NCBI GenBank assembly: GCA_964581565.1
Contig: CAZOOZ010000003.1
Location: 1 to 64,000 of the forward strand
Direction of reading: 5' to 3'
DNA: 64,000 nt
Origin: UBA1433 sp964581565
GTDB taxonomy: Bacteria > Bacillota > Clostridia > Eubacteriales > UBA1433
Shown here: positions 8,723 to 17,383 of the stretch, piece after piece
How the letters are laid out: the number at the start of each line of letters is the position of its first letter
Position numbering within the stretch: position 1 is the first letter of the stretch
Translations under genes and position numbers: made by a program
The notes under the pieces: model-generated
Told to the model about the DNA's origin: nothing
The model's database searches: none
Seen by the model: the letters and a program-made list of their open reading frames with translations, nothing else

Positions 8723-9211
8723 TCATAAAAAAATTGTTTTTATATACATATGTCCGGTATTTGTTTTAAATATTTTTTTATCAATATTTATGATTTCCTC
8801 TTTTTTCATATTGTCTTCATAAATATTAACAATAAAATCCGCTTCAACGAGAATTTGATAATCAATATCATCAATATTTGTATAGGTGTGATGATTAGCC
8901 ACTAAAAAGCATACTCTATCAATAATATCTTCTTCATACTCCAGCTTTTCTAAAATCCCTCTTGCAATGGGGGGACCTTCTATTTGTTGGTATTTACCTG
9001 AGCTGGAATTATATTTTTTCTCACTGATTTTAATACCGATATCATGTACAATCGCTGCCGTTTCCAATATTTCCTGCTTTTTGCAATCAATATTTTCATT
9101 TTTTGCTATTGCGTTTGCATATGCCCATACTTTCATAAAATGATTAATTCTTTTTATATCACTTTGAAAATATTCGATCATTTCATTTAGCAGCTTTGCA
9201 ATATTTTGCAT
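8723..9211 (-). CDS. HD-domain phosphohydrolase-like protein
   Basis: The 162-residue protein has a compact HD domain: a first His, AAIVHDIGIK (His-Asp pair), and ANHHTYTNI, followed by EADFIVNIYED. These residues coordinate a metal pair in phosphohydrolases acting on nucleotides or other phosphates. The substrate is unknown. GGGAGA precedes the ATG at 9211. It lies upstream of htpG on the same strand, but the htpG promoter lies between, so co-transcription is not required. The last helix is short, and the protein ends soon after the HD core, as in other small stand-alone members. Confidence 0.8.
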   Translation of the reverse strand: MQNIAKLLNEMIEYFQSDIKRINHFMKVWAYANAIAKNENIDCKKQEILETAAIVHDIGIKISEKKYNSSSGKYQQIEGPPIARGILEKLEYEEDIIDRVCFLVANHHTYTNIDDIDYQILVEADFIVNIYEDNMKKEEIINIDKKIFKTNTGHMYIKTIFL

Positions 9212-9347
9212 ATTCTGTATCTCCCAATGGAATAATTTTGTTAAAATATATTGAGAATAATTTAAAAAATATTATATATCAGTTATAATAGAAATTAAAT
9301 AATAAGATACTATATTTAGTAAATTTAATTTAAAGTGAGGAATTCAT

Positions 9348-10157
9348 TTGGATTTATCTGTCAATAATGTTTTATTCGCATTTTTGTTAACTTTACTCGC
9401 AGGTCTATCAACCGGTATCGGCAGTGTTATGTCTTTATACGTAAAACAAACCAATATAAAATTTTTATCGGCTTCACTGGGCTTTTCTGCGGGTGTTATG
9501 ATTTATGTTTCTCTTATTGAACTTTTCCCCAACGCCAAAGAGGCTCTCTCTTCTGTTTTTGGTTTGAGAACGGGTTATATATATACAACGATTTTCTTTT
9601 TCGTTGGAATTTTATTTATAGGGATCATCGATCGGCTGATTCCAAATCCATATAATCCGCATGAATTCAATGATATGGAAGATCTAAAAAAATCCGTTGC
9701 GGACAAGCAGCTTCTTCGCTTGGGTACTTTCTCCGCCTTGGCAATAGGCATCCATAATTTCCCGGAAGGATTAGCCACTTTTACGAGCGCGCTTCAAGAT
9801 AACATATTGGGCATTAGCATTGCAATAGCCGTTGCAATCCATAATATTCCCGAAGGCATAGCTGTTTCCGTCCCTATATATTATGCAACTGGCGATCGAA
9901 AAAAAGCGTTTAAATATTCATTTATATCCGGATTGTTTGAACCGATCGGAGCTTTAATAGGATATTTTATTCTAAGACGTTTCCTAAACGAAGTTATGTT
10001 TGGCATTGTGTTTGCAATAGTAGCCGGTATCATGGTGTATATTTCGCTGGATGAATTATTGCCATCTGCTGAAAAATACGGACATCATCACATTGCAATC
10101 TATGGCCTTTTTGCAGGGATGGCAGTAATGGCTATTAGTTTGTTATTGTTTGCTTAA
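9348..10157 (+). CDS. zupT: ZIP-family zinc transporter (ZupT-like)
   Basis: Eight membrane helices over 269 residues carry the two ZIP metal-site signatures HNFPEG (136-141, helix 4) and HNIPEG (165-170, helix 5). A charged loop at about 100-120 lies between helices 3 and 4. The family imports zinc and often other divalent metals into the cytoplasm. The start is TTG at 9348, with GTGAGG seven bases upstream; no ATG in a suitable place competes. The gene is divergent from the HD gene and convergent with the kinase-like gene at 10162, with only four bases between their ends. Confidence 0.93.
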   Translation: MDLSVNNVLFAFLLTLLAGLSTGIGSVMSLYVKQTNIKFLSASLGFSAGVMIYVSLIELFPNAKEALSSVFGLRTGYIYTTIFFFVGILFIGIIDRLIPNPYNPHEFNDMEDLKKSVADKQLLRLGTFSALAIGIHNFPEGLATFTSALQDNILGISIAIAVAIHNIPEGIAVSVPIYYATGDRKKAFKYSFISGLFEPIGALIGYFILRRFLNEVMFGIVFAIVAGIMVYISLDELLPSAEKYGHHHIAIYGLFAGMAVMAISLLLFA

Positions 10158-10161
10158 CTGA

Positions 10162-11235
10162 TTATGTTTCATATATTAAGTCACTCTTCTCTTTGATTTG
10201 CATCTGAGTAAAATATCGGTTTTCCATTGGAATCCATTCATTTATAAATCTTTTGTGCATTTCCTGTCCATTTCTTTTTAAAATCCTTTTGTTTTGTGTT
10301 TCTGTATCGACATCCAAGAATATTTTTAAATCATAACTATTGATATATTTAGGATGCATGCTATAGACGCCTTCAATAATATTTATCTTTTTTGGCTGAA
10401 CGATTACCTTCTCAGTAAACATCAGCTTAGAGCAATCATAAATTCGATATGAAAATTCTTTTTGATTCATAACTCCTTTGATGACCTCTTTATAAAAGCG
10501 ATCATAATCAATATTGCCTCCGATTTTTTCTAAACGCTCTTTCGTCCTTAAATGAGGCGTTAAAAAGAAGTTATCCATGTGAAAGATATTACAATCATAA
10601 ACCTGCCCGATTAAGGCTGCCAATGTGCTCTTGCCTGCACTGCTTGGTCCATCGATGGCGACAATGACATTGTTTTTTATTTCCATTAATGTATCGATTT
10701 TTAAAAATATTTCAAAATACTTTTTGAATTCATTTTGTATAACACGATACGCAGGTTGATAACTTTCTCTATACTCTTTACTATGACTAATATGCGTGTA
10801 ACCTTTGTTTTTCTGATCATGGATGAAAGCTGCTGCTTTTATATCGTCAAAAAGTAAAATTTTATTTTTGCAGCATTCCAGGAATATCATCATCTTGTTT
10901 TCAAATTTTTCTTTGCTGCCATAATGCGAATTAGCCGTAATCACAAAAAATCGATTAATTGTGGCTATATTTATTTTCATGGAATATAGCGGTGATAAAT
11001 ATAATCTAACTAGTTTATTACCTATATTTTCAAAAACATCACCTAACGATTTTTGATCTTTAATTCTATTAAATTCGTTTGTCAAATGATCTAAACTATC
11101 ATTTTCATCAGAAATCAGATGCCCGCCAGCAAATTCATTTTGAAAAATCAATTTATAGAAATCTTCGATTTGCATCTTGGGATATTTTTTATAATGATCA
11201 ACAAGCAAGTGAATAAATTCGCCTTTATAATACAT
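10162..11235 (-). CDS. Two-domain protein: unknown N-terminal domain fused to a uridine kinase-like P-loop kinase
   Basis: The C-terminal half has a P-loop GPSSAGKST (about 195-203), HMDNFFLTP, and IIEGVYSMHP, the pattern of uridine kinase / phosphoribulokinase-type enzymes, with a lid RILKRNGQEMHKRF near the end. The first 190 residues are not part of that family; they are mixed helical, start MYYKGEFIHLLVDHYKKYP, and I do not recognise the domain. The protein is likely to phosphorylate a nucleoside or similar small molecule. It lies 25 bases after purine nucleoside phosphorylase and probably ends the salvage operon with mtaD. The ribosome site (AGAAAG) is weak. Confidence 0.7.
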   Translation of the reverse strand: MYYKGEFIHLLVDHYKKYPKMQIEDFYKLIFQNEFAGGHLISDENDSLDHLTNEFNRIKDQKSLGDVFENIGNKLVRLYLSPLYSMKINIATINRFFVITANSHYGSKEKFENKMMIFLECCKNKILLFDDIKAAAFIHDQKNKGYTHISHSKEYRESYQPAYRVIQNEFKKYFEIFLKIDTLMEIKNNVIVAIDGPSSAGKSTLAALIGQVYDCNIFHMDNFFLTPHLRTKERLEKIGGNIDYDRFYKEVIKGVMNQKEFSYRIYDCSKLMFTEKVIVQPKKINIIEGVYSMHPKYINSYDLKIFLDVDTETQNKRILKRNGQEMHKRFINEWIPMENRYFTQMQIKEKSDLIYET

Positions 11236-11260
11236 TTATAAAAATTTCTTTCTACAAAAT

Positions 11261-12064
11261 TTATATTTTTTCAATTATATTTATGATAAGCTCTTGAAAT
11301 TCTTTGCCTTTTTCTTGCGCCACTTTAACAACGTCTTCGCCAGACAGTGCCATGTTTAACACCCCTGATGCCATATTGGAAATAAGCGAAATGGCCAAGA
11401 CATCTAGTCCGCAATGTGCAGCTACAATCACCTCAGGCACCGTTGACATGCCTACGGCGTCCGCTCCTAAAATACGAAATGCGCGAATTTCTGCCGGTGT
11501 TTCGAAACTCGGGCCTGTACACGCAACATAGGTGCCACTCTTGAGCTTGATATTTAGCTCATCGGCACATTTATTTGCCAGTCTTTTCAGCTTTGGCGTA
11601 TATGCATAAGTCATATCATTAAATCTAGGTCCCAAAAAATCATAATTTTTACCAATAAGCGGATTGTTACCAAGCAGATTAATATGGTCTTCAATGACCA
11701 TTAAATCCCCTGATACAAAAGTTTCATTAATACCACCTGCCGCATTTGTCACAATCAGCGTTTTTATTCCAAGCAATTTCAATACACGGACAGGATAGAC
11801 AACATCTTCAAGACTGTAGCCTTCATAATAATGAAGTCTTCCTTGCATACAGATAACATCCTTTCCTGCAAGCTTACCGATTACAAAGCGGCCTTTATGA
11901 TCAGGCGCAGTAGATGTTTTAAAATTAGGAATATCTTTGTAGTCAATAAATACGGGATCTTTTATTGCCTGTGCCAAATTTCCGAGTCCAGAACCAAGTA
12001 TGATACCGATACCGGGCATGCAAGTAATTTGTTTTTTGATAAACTCAACCGACTGCCAAAACAT
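11261..12064 (-). CDS. punA: Purine nucleoside phosphorylase (trimeric type)
   Basis: The 267-residue protein has the phosphate-binding GSGLGN (24-29), the QGRLHYYEGY motif, TNAAGGI and GPSFETPAEIR, which together define the low-molecular-mass trimeric PNP family. It splits inosine, guanosine or their deoxy forms with phosphate into base and ribose 1-phosphate. GGAGG precedes the ATG at 12064, and the stop of the deaminase gene lies 14 bases upstream, so the two are co-transcribed. In that setting the deaminase would supply inosine-type nucleosides that PNP then cleaves. Confidence 0.96.
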   Translation of the reverse strand: MFWQSVEFIKKQITCMPGIGIILGSGLGNLAQAIKDPVFIDYKDIPNFKTSTAPDHKGRFVIGKLAGKDVICMQGRLHYYEGYSLEDVVYPVRVLKLLGIKTLIVTNAAGGINETFVSGDLMVIEDHINLLGNNPLIGKNYDFLGPRFNDMTYAYTPKLKRLANKCADELNIKLKSGTYVACTGPSFETPAEIRAFRILGADAVGMSTVPEVIVAAHCGLDVLAISLISNMASGVLNMALSGEDVVKVAQEKGKEFQELIINIIEKI

Positions 12065-12078
12065 AATAAACCTCCAAA

Positions 12079-13365
12079 TTATAATTTATTTAATATTGAG
12101 TTTGTACTCTTTTTTGCATTATAAAGAATTTTATCAATATCCAAACTCAAATATTGTCCGTTTTCATATAAAATCTTTCCGTCTACCATTGTTAAGACAA
12201 CATCGCTTCCCTGCGCGGAATAGATTAGATTATTTTTTATATTATGATTTGGAATCATCCAAGGTTTTTGTAAATCTAAAACAATAATATCTGCCCTGTT
12301 GCCTGTTTTTATCGCCCCGCAATCCTTTCTTTTCTGAGAAATCGCTCCGTTTTTGGTGGCAGCAAAAATAGTTTGATCTGGTGTAATGGCCGTAACTTGA
12401 TTGCATGCCGCTTTATATATCAAAGCAAAAAATTTCATATCTTCTAGCATATTCAAACTATTATTACTTGCAGCTCCGTCTGTCCCAAGAGCTACGTTAA
12501 TACCTTTATCAAACAAATACGGCACATTACAAAACCCGCTTGCAAGTTTTAGATTACTGATCGGACAACTGGCTACCGTGACATTTTTTTCTTTTATAAT
12601 ATTAAAATCATCTTCTTCCAGCCAGATGCAGTGAGCTGCAGTAGCTGGATTGTCAAAGATACCAAGTTTATTAAAATATTGAGCAGGCGTTAATCCATGA
12701 CGCTTCTTGCATTCCTCATGTTCTTCTTTTGTTTCAGATAGATGTATATGCATGTTCAGATCATTCTCACTGGTGAATTCCGCAATTTGCTTAACTACTT
12801 TGGGAGTGGATGTATACTCTGCATGTACGGATATATCCACTTTTAGCTGTTCATCTTCAATGTTATGATATTCTTTGATAAGATGATTATTTTCTTTATA
12901 TACCGGCAGATCAAAATAATTTCGCTCATCGAAACAAGTAATGCCTATGCTCATATTACATTTTATTTTTGAATCAAGCACAGCTTTAGCTAAATAATCT
13001 CCCATGAAATACATATCGGTTACCGAGACGATACCAAATCTTAACATCTCTGCAAAGCCAAGCATCGCCCCATTATAAATATCTTCCCCACTCAGCTTCG
13101 CTTCAAATGGGAAAATTCTTGTATTCAACCAGTCATTTAATTTCATATTTTCAGCATAACCACGCAAAAGAGTCATTGAAGCATGACTATGCGCATTTAT
13201 GAGCCCCGGCATTAAAAGTTTTCCTTTTCCATCATAATTTCTGTTATACTTTTTTTGCGGAGCCTCTTTTCCAATAAAATCAATCACCTTACCGTTAATC
13301 CCGACATAACAATCTTTTATGCAATTAAGATTTTCATCCAAAATATCAATATTTTTAAATAACAT
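12079..13365 (-). CDS. mtaD: MTA/SAH deaminase-type amidohydrolase
   Basis: The 428-residue enzyme has the metal-binding pair His59-x-His61 in LINAHSHASMTLLRG, a third histidine in HIHLSETKEEHEE, a fourth in AAHCIWLEE, and the catalytic aspartate in LGTDGAASNN. The whole profile is that of 5'-methylthioadenosine / S-adenosylhomocysteine deaminases, which also act on adenosine. The product of deamination fits the following gene, a purine nucleoside phosphorylase. GAGGAG lies just before ATG 13365. It is first in the operon mtaD-punA-kinase. Chlorohydrolase-like substrates are possible, as family members are broad. Confidence 0.88.
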   Translation of the reverse strand: MLFKNIDILDENLNCIKDCYVGINGKVIDFIGKEAPQKKYNRNYDGKGKLLMPGLINAHSHASMTLLRGYAENMKLNDWLNTRIFPFEAKLSGEDIYNGAMLGFAEMLRFGIVSVTDMYFMGDYLAKAVLDSKIKCNMSIGITCFDERNYFDLPVYKENNHLIKEYHNIEDEQLKVDISVHAEYTSTPKVVKQIAEFTSENDLNMHIHLSETKEEHEECKKRHGLTPAQYFNKLGIFDNPATAAHCIWLEEDDFNIIKEKNVTVASCPISNLKLASGFCNVPYLFDKGINVALGTDGAASNNSLNMLEDMKFFALIYKAACNQVTAITPDQTIFAATKNGAISQKRKDCGAIKTGNRADIIVLDLQKPWMIPNHNIKNNLIYSAQGSDVVLTMVDGKILYENGQYLSLDIDKILYNAKKSTNSILNKL

Positions 13366-13569
13366 CCGTTATCTCCTCTACATCTTTTTGCCTGTTTTAA
13401 ATTACATTATAGTCCTAAATAATTATATTTGTACTATAAGAAACAAAAAATTATTGCTTAAAATATATTTTTTGTGTATTTCGTTGCAATTGCAATATTT
13501 ATAATAAAAAATTTGCATTATTATCATCCTATAAAACAAAATAAACTACAGTTAAAGGAGATCGTGATA

Positions 13570-14277
13570 ATGATTAGAAAAATTATTCATATTGATAAAG
13601 AAAAATGTAACGGATGCGGGCTTTGTGCTACTGCGTGTCATGAAGGTGCTATTGGAATCATGGACGGAAAAGCACAGCTTCTTAGAGATGATTACTGCGA
13701 TGGCCTGGGAGATTGCCTTCCTGCATGCCCAACAGGAGCGATATCTTTTATTGAACGCGAAGCACTTGAATATGATGAGACAGCAGTAAAAGCAAACATG
13801 AAAAAAAGAAATAATATAAAAACAGACCCGGTTGCCTGCGATTGTCCAGGCAGCCAGTCAAAAACAATCAAGAGAAAGCCTGCCTCAGCCAATATTCAAA
13901 CAATCGATATGCCTTCACAACTTCAACAGTGGCCTATACAAATCAAACTTGCTCCGGTAAATGCACCTTATTTTCATAATGCCAGCTTATTAATCGCGGC
14001 AGATTGCAGTGCCTTTGCTTATGCAAATTTTCATGAAAAATTTATTAAAAACAAAATAACTTTGATAGGCTGCCCAAAACTCGATGAAGAAGATTATTCC
14101 GACAAACTTACTGCCATATTAAAGGAAAACAATATAAAAAATATTACTGTGATACGTATGGGAGTGCCTTGTTGCGGCGGGCTCGAGCACGCAGTAATCA
14201 ATGCGCTTAAAAGTAGCGGCAAAATGCTTCCATGGCAAGTTATAACAATATCTACTTCAGGCCAAATTCTCGAGTAA
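13570..14277 (+). CDS. 4Fe-4S ferredoxin-like protein with a C-terminal cysteine-containing domain
   Basis: The N-terminus has a standard 4Fe-4S motif, Cys13-x2-Cys16-x2-Cys19-x3-Cys23, and a second, altered one with Cys43, Cys49 and Cys53 (DYCDGLGDCLPACPTG). The remaining 170 residues include IAADCSAFAYANFHEKF, LIGCPKLDEEDY and a GVPCCGGLEHA segment, which together could hold more metal. Related proteins in anaerobes are annotated only as ferredoxin or ATP-binding-like and lie near redox genes. ATG 13570 follows AAGGAG; the frame is open upstream but lacks a ribosome site. It probably shuttles electrons in the cytoplasm. A perfect hairpin follows the stop. Confidence 0.8.
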   Translation: MIRKIIHIDKEKCNGCGLCATACHEGAIGIMDGKAQLLRDDYCDGLGDCLPACPTGAISFIEREALEYDETAVKANMKKRNNIKTDPVACDCPGSQSKTIKRKPASANIQTIDMPSQLQQWPIQIKLAPVNAPYFHNASLLIAADCSAFAYANFHEKFIKNKITLIGCPKLDEEDYSDKLTAILKENNIKNITVIRMGVPCCGGLEHAVINALKSSGKMLPWQVITISTSGQILE

Positions 14278-14284
14278 TAAAACA

Positions 14285-14327
14285 CTTAATAAAAAAGCAT
14301 CTAATTTTTAGATGCTTTTTTATTAAG
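14285..14327. terminator. Bidirectional terminator, 20-bp perfect stem
   Basis: The arms 14285-14304 and 14308-14327 are exact complements around a three-base loop; the core is AAAAAAGCATCTAA. It can serve both convergent genes, and its right half encodes the last codons of the minus-strand gene ending at 14301. Confidence 0.9.
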
Positions 14328-14798
14328 AATACTCGAACTTTTTTTCGGTTTTATTTTTTCTTCACTATTAATAGATGTATGTATATTTTCTTTTTTGTTC
14401 AAATTTTTGGATTTTTTTATCAATCTAAATCGAAGCGCAGACCATTCATTGTTTATTGAAATTTGTCTGACAATCTCAAATTGATAATCTTCAACAATAT
14501 CCCATCCATTATTATCCGCTATATCTGTTTCATAGCCAATATCAGATTGTTTTGGATAGGCAAACCAAATCAAAGCATTATCCACCGCTTTTGGCAAAAC
14601 AAGTTCGGCATATTTTTCTATTTCCTCATTGTTGCTTATAAAAACTATTGCAAATTCTATTTCTCCATAAATGTTTTCATCATCTGTTACTTGAATATCT
14701 TTTTTTAATTCATTAATAACGTTATTAAAAGAATCTGGTGCGTTTAAAATGACTATTTCGATCTGATCTTTATGATTTAATTTTTTTAATAGCTCCAT
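14301..14798 (-). CDS. Hypothetical protein resembling DUF3052-type proteins
   Basis: The 165-residue protein has a recognisable alpha/beta core: MELLKKLNHKDQIEIVILNAP at the start, a middle FAIVFISNNEEIEKYAE helix, and LIWFAYPKQSDIGYETDI followed by NNGWDIVEDYQ. Proteins with this order are often labelled DUF3052 or left hypothetical; no activity is known. The last 35 residues are Lys/Asn/Ser-rich and probably unstructured. Its final codons lie in the terminator hairpin shared with the ferredoxin-like gene. No operon partner is apparent. Confidence 0.7.
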   Translation of the reverse strand: MELLKKLNHKDQIEIVILNAPDSFNNVINELKKDIQVTDDENIYGEIEFAIVFISNNEEIEKYAELVLPKAVDNALIWFAYPKQSDIGYETDIADNNGWDIVEDYQFEIVRQISINNEWSALRFRLIKKSKNLNKKENIHTSINSEEKIKPKKSSSILNKKASKN

Positions 14799-15034
14799 GC
14801 CAAGATTATACCTTTTCCTTTTTCTTTCGAATTTCTTTTAATATCATTTTATATAATCTAAAACCACATGACTATTTAGCCATAAAACATAAATATAAAA
14901 TACAACAAAAGTCGCTATAAAATTCTAAAAAAACTGTGCATATTTGTCTACTATACTATATTCTGAAAACTAGATATCTATGCACATTAATCAGCTACTT
15001 TTTATGTCATTTACTCACACCTTCAACTATTGTG

Positions 15035-15664
15035 TTATTTATTATTTTGATGATAGCAGATGTCTTTTGTTTTATCAAAAAAATGTATGATATTCTGTGC
15101 TTCTACTTCCTCGTTTGCGCCTTTTCTTCCCATTCTATCACAATAAGCCAATAGAGCTATTTCATAAATATCAACTTCTTTGACCATCCGACTTATATCG
15201 GTAAATCCTAAATTTTTTATAATAAACAATACTTGCATATGCCATCTTATTAGTCTGCTGACATATATTATAAAATCATGTTGACAATAAAATTCCGACA
15301 GAAATTGTTCCGCCATTTTGGCTCCTATAGTCTCATGATTATATGAAGTAATCTTCCCTTTCCGCATTTTGGTAGTTTTTGGCTTGCCTATATCATGCAG
15401 GAGTGCGGCCCACATAAACGCAGGAGGGTATTTACTTTTTTGCTTTAATAGCGCTGCTTGATTAACAACTAGCAATGTATGGTTCCATACATTGCCCTCG
15501 GGATGATAAAGTTTGGATTGTTCTGTTTGCTTTTCTTGATACAGCATAACAAATGGATTTTTCATAAAAATTGGAAGTTTTGATATTTCATTTAAGTATT
15601 TTGCCGGTTTATCATCTTGAATAAGATGATCATTTATTTTATTAAATAATTCTAAGGAAGTCAT
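15035..15664 (-). CDS. HD-domain protein similar to tRNA nucleotidyltransferase HD region
   Basis: The 209-residue product has an HD phosphohydrolase core: GNVWNHTLLVVNQAALL, then AALLHDIGKPKTT, YNHETIGAKMAEQFL and IRWHMQ. The arrangement is close to the HD domain found after the catalytic head in CCA-adding enzymes, here as a free protein. A metal-dependent 2',3'-cyclic phosphodiesterase or phosphatase role is likely, but not tested by anything in the sequence. The ATG at 15664 lacks a strong ribosome site. The following 39 bases separate it from a 44-codon gene on the same strand. Confidence 0.8.
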   Translation of the reverse strand: MTSLELFNKINDHLIQDDKPAKYLNEISKLPIFMKNPFVMLYQEKQTEQSKLYHPEGNVWNHTLLVVNQAALLKQKSKYPPAFMWAALLHDIGKPKTTKMRKGKITSYNHETIGAKMAEQFLSEFYCQHDFIIYVSRLIRWHMQVLFIIKNLGFTDISRMVKEVDIYEIALLAYCDRMGRKGANEEVEAQNIIHFFDKTKDICYHQNNK

Positions 15665-15703
15665 TACATTAAACTGAGTAAGATTTTTGATATGAAATCT
15701 CTT

Positions 15704-15838
15704 TCATCTCTTCGTATTTGGCCCAAGTGCTTGCTTTTTAATATTATGTGCCTTGTTTTCTTTTTTAACATCTTTAGAGTTTTCTAACTCAAAATTTGAT
15801 CGCTCATCTTCTTTTTTCATTTTGTTTTTTTCTGTCAT
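15704..15838 (-). CDS. Small basic protein, 44 residues, ending in KKQALGPNTKR
   Basis: A 44-codon frame begins at ATG 15838 behind a good AGAGGATG ribosome site. The peptide is highly charged (many Lys, Glu and Asn), has no hydrophobic segment, and ends in KKQALGPNTKR. From memory, similar short charged peptides with an ALGPNTKR tail occur in other clostridia, but I could not check this. It may be a small spore or stress protein; no function can be assigned. It lies directly upstream of the HD gene on the same strand. A coding role is supported by the ribosome site and intact frame. Confidence 0.6.
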   Translation of the reverse strand: MTEKNKMKKEDERSNFELENSKDVKKENKAHNIKKQALGPNTKR

Positions 15839-15911
15839 TTATTTTCATCCTCTTTTTTTTATTTAGTAATTAAGATTAGTTTTCATTTTTTTGTGTTATT
15901 TATTCTGCAAG

Positions 15912-15951
15912 AAAAATAAAAGTTGTGAATGTATTCACAACTTTTATTTTC
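15912..15951. terminator. Terminator after the hydratase gene
   Basis: AAAATAAAAGTTGTGAAT (15913-15930) is fully complementary to the 18 bases at 15933-15950, with a two-base centre. It follows the stop of the minus-strand hydratase gene closely. Confidence 0.85.
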
Positions 15952-15956
15952 TCATT

Positions 15957-16739
15957 TTATTTAAACAATGCCTTTACAATGCCAATGCTACCAAATGTAG
16001 CGGTATATATATCCCCCGGCTGTATATCGTATGCTTTGGTAAGAGAGCCGGATAAGATAATTTCTCCCGGTTTTAATGATATTCCGTAGGCATACAGTTT
16101 ATTTGCCAGCCACGCTACCGCTACCGCCGGATTACCCATAACCGCCGCCCCTGCCGCAGTATCAATAATCTTGCCGTTTTTCTCAAAAACTAATCCCGCT
16201 GTCCTTAAATCAACCTGCTTAATATCTATCATTTGATTGCCCAATATAAGTTTTGCACTTGAACCATTGTCTGCCACAGTATCTTCAAATTTGATCCGTC
16301 CATTTAATCTCGAATCGATAATCTCAAAAGAAGGCATCACTCCTGCCGTTGCTTCTATAACATCTGATACTTTAATTCCCGGACCTTTTAATTCTTTTTT
16401 TAAAATAAAAGCAATTTCAGGTTCAATTTTTGGTTGAATCATATTTGATGTATCTATTACCACATCCATTTCATAGTACATATCGTCGAAAAGATGTCCG
16501 TAATCCGGTTCATCAACATTTGCCATTATTCTCATCGCTTCACTTGTAAGCCCGATTTTCTTCCCGATAATTGTCGCGCCATCATTTTTTAATCTTTTTT
16601 CTGTATATGAAAGTTGTATTCTGTATGAATCCTCAGCAGTGATATTTGGATATTGAGATGTGAGCAGCTGTATAGGTGTATATGTTTTCTCTGCATGATA
16701 AAGCATATCTGCTATTTCCATGATTTGTTCATTAGTCAT
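15957..16739 (-). CDS. 2-keto-4-pentenoate hydratase / oxaloacetate-decarboxylase-like (MhpD family)
   Basis: The 260-residue enzyme shows the fumarylacetoacetase-related fold of MhpD: KKIGLTSEAMRIMANVDEPD, a metal-binding IEPEIAFILKKEL and EIIDSR, and a late KPGEIILSGSLTKAY. Family members hydrate 2-hydroxypenta-2,4-dienoate or decarboxylate 4-oxalocrotonate in aromatic breakdown. No other pathway genes lie nearby, so the true substrate here is uncertain. The start ATG at 16739 has AAGGAG upstream (in the run just before 16760). It appears to form a single-gene transcript with its own terminator. Confidence 0.87.
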   Translation of the reverse strand: MTNEQIMEIADMLYHAEKTYTPIQLLTSQYPNITAEDSYRIQLSYTEKRLKNDGATIIGKKIGLTSEAMRIMANVDEPDYGHLFDDMYYEMDVVIDTSNMIQPKIEPEIAFILKKELKGPGIKVSDVIEATAGVMPSFEIIDSRLNGRIKFEDTVADNGSSAKLILGNQMIDIKQVDLRTAGLVFEKNGKIIDTAAGAAVMGNPAVAVAWLANKLYAYGISLKPGEIILSGSLTKAYDIQPGDIYTATFGSIGIVKALFK

Positions 16740-16845
16740 TTTATCTCTCCTTTTATAACTTTGATATTTAAATTATACACATTAATAATGACAATACCAT
16801 CACTTTCTTCTAATTTAGCTTAATAATATACTAAATATATTGTAT

Positions 16846-16881
16846 AATAAAAAGCTACTTATTAATAAGTAGCTTTTTATT
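16846..16881. terminator. Terminator after the lipoprotein gene
   Basis: A perfect 36-base palindrome centred at 16863/16864, with core AAAAAGCTACTTATT. In practice it folds with a small AT loop and ends in T-rich sequence on both strands. Confidence 0.8.
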
Positions 16882-16957
16882 ATTTATATTTGTTTAGCTG
16901 TATTTTGCCTCAATATCCATAATTTTTGAATTGGATTATTGCAACGAAACCTATCAT

Positions 16958-17383
16958 TTAATTTGCATTTACCGTAAAATCTACAGTTTGGAACGGTTCC
17001 GCATTATCATCAACATAAATTTCAACCGAATAATCTCCTTCATCCCAAACCTGATCATTTGTTAGAGCGGCATAAACGTTATATTCATTTGTATTGCTGA
17101 CATCGAGTTCATCACTTTTATACAGTATAGTGCTTTCTTGTTTCCAAAGAAAGATAATCACAGTATCATCGGGTGCATTATTTACCGTTGCCGTTATAAT
17201 AAATTTTTCAGCATCCGTACTATAGCTGGTAACACTATCGACAGGGACACCGTTTGAGTCTAGTTCGGTCGTCATTTGTACATTCGTAATGTTAATGGAA
17301 TCCTCTTGAGCGGAATTTTGACATGCGGCCGCAGAGACTGCAAGTATTATACAGAGCATTATAAGTAATATCGTCTTTCTCAT
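16958..17383 (-). CDS. Small lipoprotein of unknown function
   Basis: The 141-residue product has a lipoprotein signal peptide, MRKTILLIMLCIILAVSAAA followed by Cys21, with a good lipobox (AAAC preceded by a hydrophobic stretch). After a short acidic linker the mature part is a beta-rich domain with FIITATVNNAPDDTVIIFLW and DYSVEIYVDD, which looks like a single Ig-like or CARDB-type fold. It would be anchored to the outer face of the membrane. No partner gene is evident. The function cannot be stated. AAGGAG sits before ATG 17383. Confidence 0.75.
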   Translation of the reverse strand: MRKTILLIMLCIILAVSAAACQNSAQEDSINITNVQMTTELDSNGVPVDSVTSYSTDAEKFIITATVNNAPDDTVIIFLWKQESTILYKSDELDVSNTNEYNVYAALTNDQVWDEGDYSVEIYVDDNAEPFQTVDFTVNAN

